From Paenibacillus phytorum (lineage in GTDB: Bacteria > Bacillota > Bacilli > Paenibacillales > NBRC-103111): a DNA stretch of 64,000 nucleotides. Positions 60,774 to 64,000 of the stretch are shown here, piece after piece. The stretch spans positions 62,001-126,000 of the forward strand of contig NZ_WHOA01000089.1 in NCBI RefSeq assembly GCF_013141715.1. Direction: 5' to 3'. The position numbers and the translations under genes were made by a program. How positions within the stretch are numbered: position 1 is the first letter of the stretch; each line of letters begins with the position of its first letter. A model generated the notes under the pieces. That model searched no databases, was not told where the DNA came from, and saw only the letters and a list, made by a program, of their open reading frames with translations.

Positions 60774-61205
60774 TTATACTTCTACAACTTCAACTTTCTC
60801 CATCAAATCTTTGCCTTTGAAAGCGTCGACTAATTCCATACCTTTGGATACTTTACCGAATACAGTGTGCCCACCATCCAAATGCGGTTGCGGTTGGTAA
60901 GCAATATAGAACTGGCTTCCACCTGTATTTCTGCCTGCATGAGCCATTGCTAAGGAGCCGCGCTCATGTTTGTTTGGGTTGATTTCACAGTTGATTTGGT
61001 AACCAGGGCCACCAGTTCCTGTTCCTGTAGGACAACCACCTTGTGCTACGAATCCTGGAATAACACGATGAAAAACAAGTCCGTTGTAGAAACCGGAGTT
61101 TGCTAATTTTTCAAAGTTAGCAACGGTATTCGGTGCATCGTTTTCGAAAAGATCGATAACAACTTCGCCGCCACCTGCTAGTTTAATTTTTGCTTGTTTG
61201 GCCAT
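60774..61205 (-). CDS. ppiB: peptidyl-prolyl cis-trans isomerase, cyclophilin type
   Basis: A 143-residue cytoplasmic cyclophilin with no signal peptide. [13 protein letters not shown] (catalytic Arg), [20 protein letters not shown] and [11 protein letters not shown] are family motifs. ATG after AGGAG. Placement between rib operon and lysA matches B. subtilis ppiB. Confidence 0.96.
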   Translation of the reverse strand: MAKQAKIKLAGGGEVVIDLFENDAPNTVANFEKLANSGFYNGLVFHRVIPGFVAQGGCPTGTGTGGPGYQINCEINPNKHERGSLAMAHAGRNTGGSQFYIAYQPQPHLDGGHTVFGKVSKGMELVDAFKGKDLMEKVEVVEV

Positions 61206-61272
61206 TTGTGGTCCACTCCTTTAGGAAATAATATCTTATTCTACTATGAAAACTTCCATTTCACAAACTGAG

Positions 61273-62205
61273 CTATATTTCTAACACAATTCTCCCCCGA
61301 CCATGTCCTGTTTGACTCTGAATATGCGCATCCCGCGCTGCGTGAAGTGGATAAGAATGGCTAATGATTGCTTTCACATGGCCATCGGCCATAACCTGTG
61401 CGATTTCCTGCATCGCTTCTGCAGATAGCAAGGTATTAGAAAATTCAGCTCGAATACCTAGCTCACGAGCCTTTTCGGGTGATATTTGTCCTGCGAAGGA
61501 CAAAAGTACGCCGCCTCTTTTTACAACGGCATAAGAACGTTCTAGCGCGTCACCGCCAACCGTATCCAATACCATATCCACTTCCTGCACAATGTCTTCG
61601 AACTTACACGACGTATAGTCAATAACTTCTGAAGCTCCTAATGCCTTAACCATTTCCACATTCGCTGCGCTGCAAGTCCCTATAACTTGAGCCCCTTGCC
61701 ATACAGCCAATTGTACAGCGAATGAACCAACGCCCCCTGCAGCACCATGAATCAACACTCGTTGACCCTTCTGGATATTACCATTGACAAATAAAGCTTG
61801 CCAAGCCGTCGTTGCCCCTCCAGATATGGAAGCTGCTTCTGCGAAGCTAAGCTCTGGCGGTTTGATAGCTAACCGTTCGATGTCCGTCGTGATGTATTCT
61901 GCATACGCACCGGCCGAGCTGCGCCCAAACACTTCTTGCCCTATTTGAAACTTCGTAACATGTTTGCCTACACCCTCAATAATTCCGGCTATCGCCGACC
62001 CCGGTATATAGGGGAACTGCATGGGTCGCAGATGTTTGAAAATCCCCTGCCGCTGCTTCCAATCAATGGGTAATACGCCTGCTGCACACACTCTAATCAG
62101 TACCTCGTTGTCACTCGGTCTTGGGCATTCGATTGACTCCAATTGCAATTCTTCGACTCCTCCGTATTGATGTACGCGTATGGCTTGCATCTTTGACGTT
62201 TTCAT
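61273..62205 (-). CDS. NADP-dependent quinone-oxidoreductase-like enzyme
   Basis: A 310-residue member of the zinc-free MDR/quinone oxidoreductase group: GroES-like N-domain (YIPGSAIAGIIEGVG) and Rossmann domain with LIHGAAGGVGSFAVQLA. No zinc-binding cysteine set is seen. Substrate unknown. ATG after GAGGGG. Divergent from the LysR regulator 141 bases away, its likely controller. Confidence 0.87.
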   Translation of the reverse strand: MKTSKMQAIRVHQYGGVEELQLESIECPRPSDNEVLIRVCAAGVLPIDWKQRQGIFKHLRPMQFPYIPGSAIAGIIEGVGKHVTKFQIGQEVFGRSSAGAYAEYITTDIERLAIKPPELSFAEAASISGGATTAWQALFVNGNIQKGQRVLIHGAAGGVGSFAVQLAVWQGAQVIGTCSAANVEMVKALGASEVIDYTSCKFEDIVQEVDMVLDTVGGDALERSYAVVKRGGVLLSFAGQISPEKARELGIRAEFSNTLLSAEAMQEIAQVMADGHVKAIISHSYPLHAARDAHIQSQTGHGRGRIVLEI

Positions 62206-62292
62206 CCTTATTTATCCCCTCTCTGGTCATGCACGCTCTTATTTACTTCCTTCTTCTCCTCATTGTAAAATGAAAATTATATAAAAAATAAT

Positions 62293-62321
62293 ATATCTTT
62301 AGTTATCTATTCATATCTTTA
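62293..62321. promoter_or_regulatory. possible LysR operator: direct repeat spaced 20 bp
   Basis: ATATCTTTA occurs at 62293-62301 and again at 62313-62321, exactly two helical turns apart, in the intergenic region of the oxidoreductase and LysR genes. A direct repeat with this phasing fits a dimer-pair regulator; the region is AT-rich, so chance is possible. Confidence 0.4.
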
Positions 62322-62349
62322 AGTATATGGATTAGGAGGGCGATATGTG

Positions 62350-63252
62350 ATGGAGATGCTTCAGCTTCATTATTTTCAAACGGTTGCAAAGTTAGAGCAT
62401 ATGACGAAAGCAGCGGAGATCCTCCAAATTGCTCAGCCAGCGCTTAGTAAAACCATAGCTCGCTTGGAGGCCGATGTTGGGGTGCCTTTGTTTGATCGGC
62501 AAGGTCGACAAATCAAGCTTAACCAATATGGCAAAGCCTTTTTAGTTAAAGTAAATTCGTCTCTTCGTGAGCTGGAGGAAGGTAAGCGCGAAGTTGCCGA
62601 TATGGCTGGACTTGAGCATGGGCAGGTTTACATCGCGACGACGACGATAAGCCGGTTTTCGGATCTCTTCGGCTCCTTTGCTTCTTCACACCCGTCCATC
62701 AATTTTAAACTTACTCAAGCTGCCTCTGAAGAGTCCAAGATGCATCTGCTGCTAAACGGTGAAGTCGATCTCGCCATCACGTTCTGCTTACCTTCCGACT
62801 CCGAAAGCAAGGGGATTACAAGTATTCCTTTCTTGACGGAACAATTGTGGTTAGCTGTTCCACCAGGCCACCGACTTATTGGGCGTGAAAGTATTCACTT
62901 ACAAGAAGCAGCTAATGATGCATTCATCGTCTTAAAGGAAGGACATCGCTTTCGGCAGAAAACAGATTCGTTGTGCCATCAAGCTGGATTTTCACCTAAA
63001 ATCATCTGTGATGTGAATGACTATTCCGCGATTAGCAGTCTTGTGCATGCGGGAATGGGAGTTTCTTTGGTGACCTCCTCTTCAAAGGGGAAAGAAAACT
63101 CACCCCATTTGCTTCGTATACATGAGCCTATTTGTGAACGTACTTTTCAGCTTGCTTGGCTGCAGCATCGGTACCTATCGAAAGCGGCTCAATTGTTCCG
63201 CGACTATGTCACCACTTATTTTCCAGACAAAAAGCCTCGAGGCTCGAACTGA
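62350..63252 (+). CDS. LysR-family transcriptional regulator
   Basis: A 300-residue regulator with an N-terminal winged HTH (LHYFQTVAKLEHMTKAAEIL, QPALSKTIARLEADVGVPLF) and a periplasmic-binding-type effector domain. ATG 62350 is ten bases after AGGAGG; GTG at 62347 is an equal candidate. It is divergent from the quinone-oxidoreductase-like gene, the usual LysR arrangement, so it probably regulates it and itself. Effector unknown. Confidence 0.93.
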   Translation: MEMLQLHYFQTVAKLEHMTKAAEILQIAQPALSKTIARLEADVGVPLFDRQGRQIKLNQYGKAFLVKVNSSLRELEEGKREVADMAGLEHGQVYIATTTISRFSDLFGSFASSHPSINFKLTQAASEESKMHLLLNGEVDLAITFCLPSDSESKGITSIPFLTEQLWLAVPPGHRLIGRESIHLQEAANDAFIVLKEGHRFRQKTDSLCHQAGFSPKIICDVNDYSAISSLVHAGMGVSLVTSSSKGKENSPHLLRIHEPICERTFQLAWLQHRYLSKAAQLFRDYVTTYFPDKKPRGSN

Positions 63253-63276
63253 CATTCCATTTCGATAAAAATACGC

Positions 63277-63317
63277 AAAAAGGAAACCCCGTGAAAGCTG
63301 AGGTTTCCTTCTTTTTT
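63277..63317. terminator. bidirectional terminator between LysR gene and lysA
   Basis: AAAAAGGAAACC...GGTTTCCTTCTTTTTT: stem AAGGAAACC/GGTTTCCTT with T runs on both strands, between two convergent genes. Confidence 0.85.
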
Positions 63318-63329
63318 ATTTAAACCAAT

Positions 63330-64000
63330 TTAAACGGTCTCACTCATCTGTTTCATTCTTGCAGGAATGATGTCATTACCAACGATGTTATCGAACGTTT
63401 CGCGTTTCACGACGAGATCACTTTGACCATCTTTCACGAAGACAACGCCAGGACGACGGATACGGTTATAATTGCTTGCCATTGCATAATTGTAGGCACC
63501 TGTACAAGATACAGCGAGAACGTCTCCTGAACTTACTTTTGGCAGGTTCAGATCCCAAATCAGCATATCGCCGCTCTCACAGCATTTCCCAGCAATAGAT
63601 ACAACCTCTGTCTGTTGTTCTGTAGCGCGGTTAGCCAACATCGCCTCATACACAGCCTCATACAAAGCAGGACGTGGGTTGTCAGTCATGCCGCCATCTA
63701 CGGCTACGTATTTACGCACCCCTGGAATATCCTTTGTTGTACCTACTGTGTACAGCGTAGTTCCCGCGTCACCAACGATGCTGCGGCCTGGTTCAACCCA
63801 GATTTCAGGCATTGGAAAATCATTGCTGCCGAAATTGTCTTTAATCGCATCTGTAATAGCTTTAACGTAAACGGCAACCGGAAGTGGGCTATCTTCGCTC
63901 ACGTAACGAATTCCGAAACCGCCGCCAAGGTTAATGACCTTGAACGTAACGCCTATTTCTTTACGAACTTGAACGGCAAAGCCAGCCACTTTCTCAGCTG
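63330..64000 (-). CDS. lysA: diaminopimelate decarboxylase, C-terminal part
   Basis: LysA decarboxylates meso-diaminopimelate to lysine with PLP. The 5' end lies beyond the right edge; about 223 codons are present. NLGGGFGIRYV, EPGRSIVGDAGTTLYTV, CCESGD (dimer-interface Cys) and YNYAMASNYNRIRRP are family motifs. The frame stays open to the edge. Next to ppiB as in B. subtilis. Confidence 0.96.
   Translation of the reverse strand, partial: AEKVAGFAVQVRKEIGVTFKVINLGGGFGIRYVSEDSPLPVAVYVKAITDAIKDNFGSNDFPMPEIWVEPGRSIVGDAGTTLYTVGTTKDIPGVRKYVAVDGGMTDNPRPALYEAVYEAMLANRATEQQTEVVSIAGKCCESGDMLIWDLNLPKVSSGDVLAVSCTGAYNYAMASNYNRIRRPGVVFVKDGQSDLVVKRETFDNIVGNDIIPARMKQMSETV

Overview
The window looks like a chromosomal core segment of a spore-forming, low-to-mid GC Firmicute, most likely Paenibacillus or a close relative. 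The evidence is the sporulation genes (spoIVA, spmA/spmB, spoVIF, ypeB, ytfJ, a yphA/yphB/yphE/yphF set), strong AGGAGG-type ribosome sites with many TTG/GTG starts, and gene order matching the Bacillus subtilis trp-aro-ndk-hep-mtrB-hbs-spoIVA-gpsA-der-cmk-ypeB and serA-res-rluB-spm-dacB-scp-rib-ppiB-lysA blocks. Unlike B. subtilis it carries mqnA, the entry gene of the futalosine menaquinone route. Most genes are on the minus strand, so the window reads from right to left. No phage, insertion sequence, CRISPR array or rRNA was seen.

Layout from left to right. 1-4.6 kb: trpD (partial), trpE, aroH, aroB and aroC, the aromatic supraoperon, with a TRAP-type trp attenuator between aroH and trpE. 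4.9-12.7 kb: a 54-residue HTH-like protein, cheR, ndk, then hepT-mqnA-ubiX-ubiA-menG-hepS for menaquinone ring and tail, an unknown anchored protein, and mtrB, the TRAP regulator that should act on the trp leader in the same window. 12.8-19 kb: a PAP2-type membrane protein, tRNA-Pro(GGG), HU, spoIVA, yphF, two [2Fe-2S] ferredoxins around a nucleotidyltransferase-like gene, yphE, spoVIF. 19-29 kb: gpsA, plsY, der, a small YIEGIA partner, yphB, yphA, fni, an S1-type ribosomal protein, plsC, cmk, ypfB, ypfA. 29-35.5 kb: ypeB without a neighbouring sleB, a zinc ribbon, prsW, a chromosomal primase-helicase fusion with a damaged Toprim site, mecA, and a lipoprotein polysaccharide deacetylase. 35.5-39.5 kb: a CAP-domain surface protein, a CPBP protease, an unknown anchored protein and a rhodanese. 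39.8-41.7 kb: serA behind a T-box. 41.8-48.8 kb: resE-resD-resC-resB, resA and rluB. 48.9-56.5 kb: spmB, spmA, dacB, an ArsB/NhaD-type transporter, ytfJ, ytfI, scpB, scpA and an M50 protease. 56.5-60.6 kb: ribH-ribBA-ribE-ribD under an FMN riboswitch. 60.8-64 kb: ppiB, a quinone-oxidoreductase-like enzyme, a divergent LysR regulator and the 3' part of lysA.

How the parts connect: aroB/aroC make chorismate, which is drawn by trpE (Trp), aroH (Phe/Tyr) and mqnA (menaquinone). HepS/HepT make the menaquinone tail, UbiA and MenG finish the molecule, and the Res genes supply cytochrome c maturation and redox regulation for the chain that menaquinone feeds.

The least ordinary signals are RNA-level: a 5-nt-periodic TRAP site with matching antiterminator; a family of hairpin repeats placed directly before Shine-Dalgarno sequences at about nine loci; a multibranched RNA candidate between fni and yphA; and a promoter-terminator leader before the ArsB/NhaD-type gene. 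At protein level the main oddity is the primase-helicase with a degenerate primase site.
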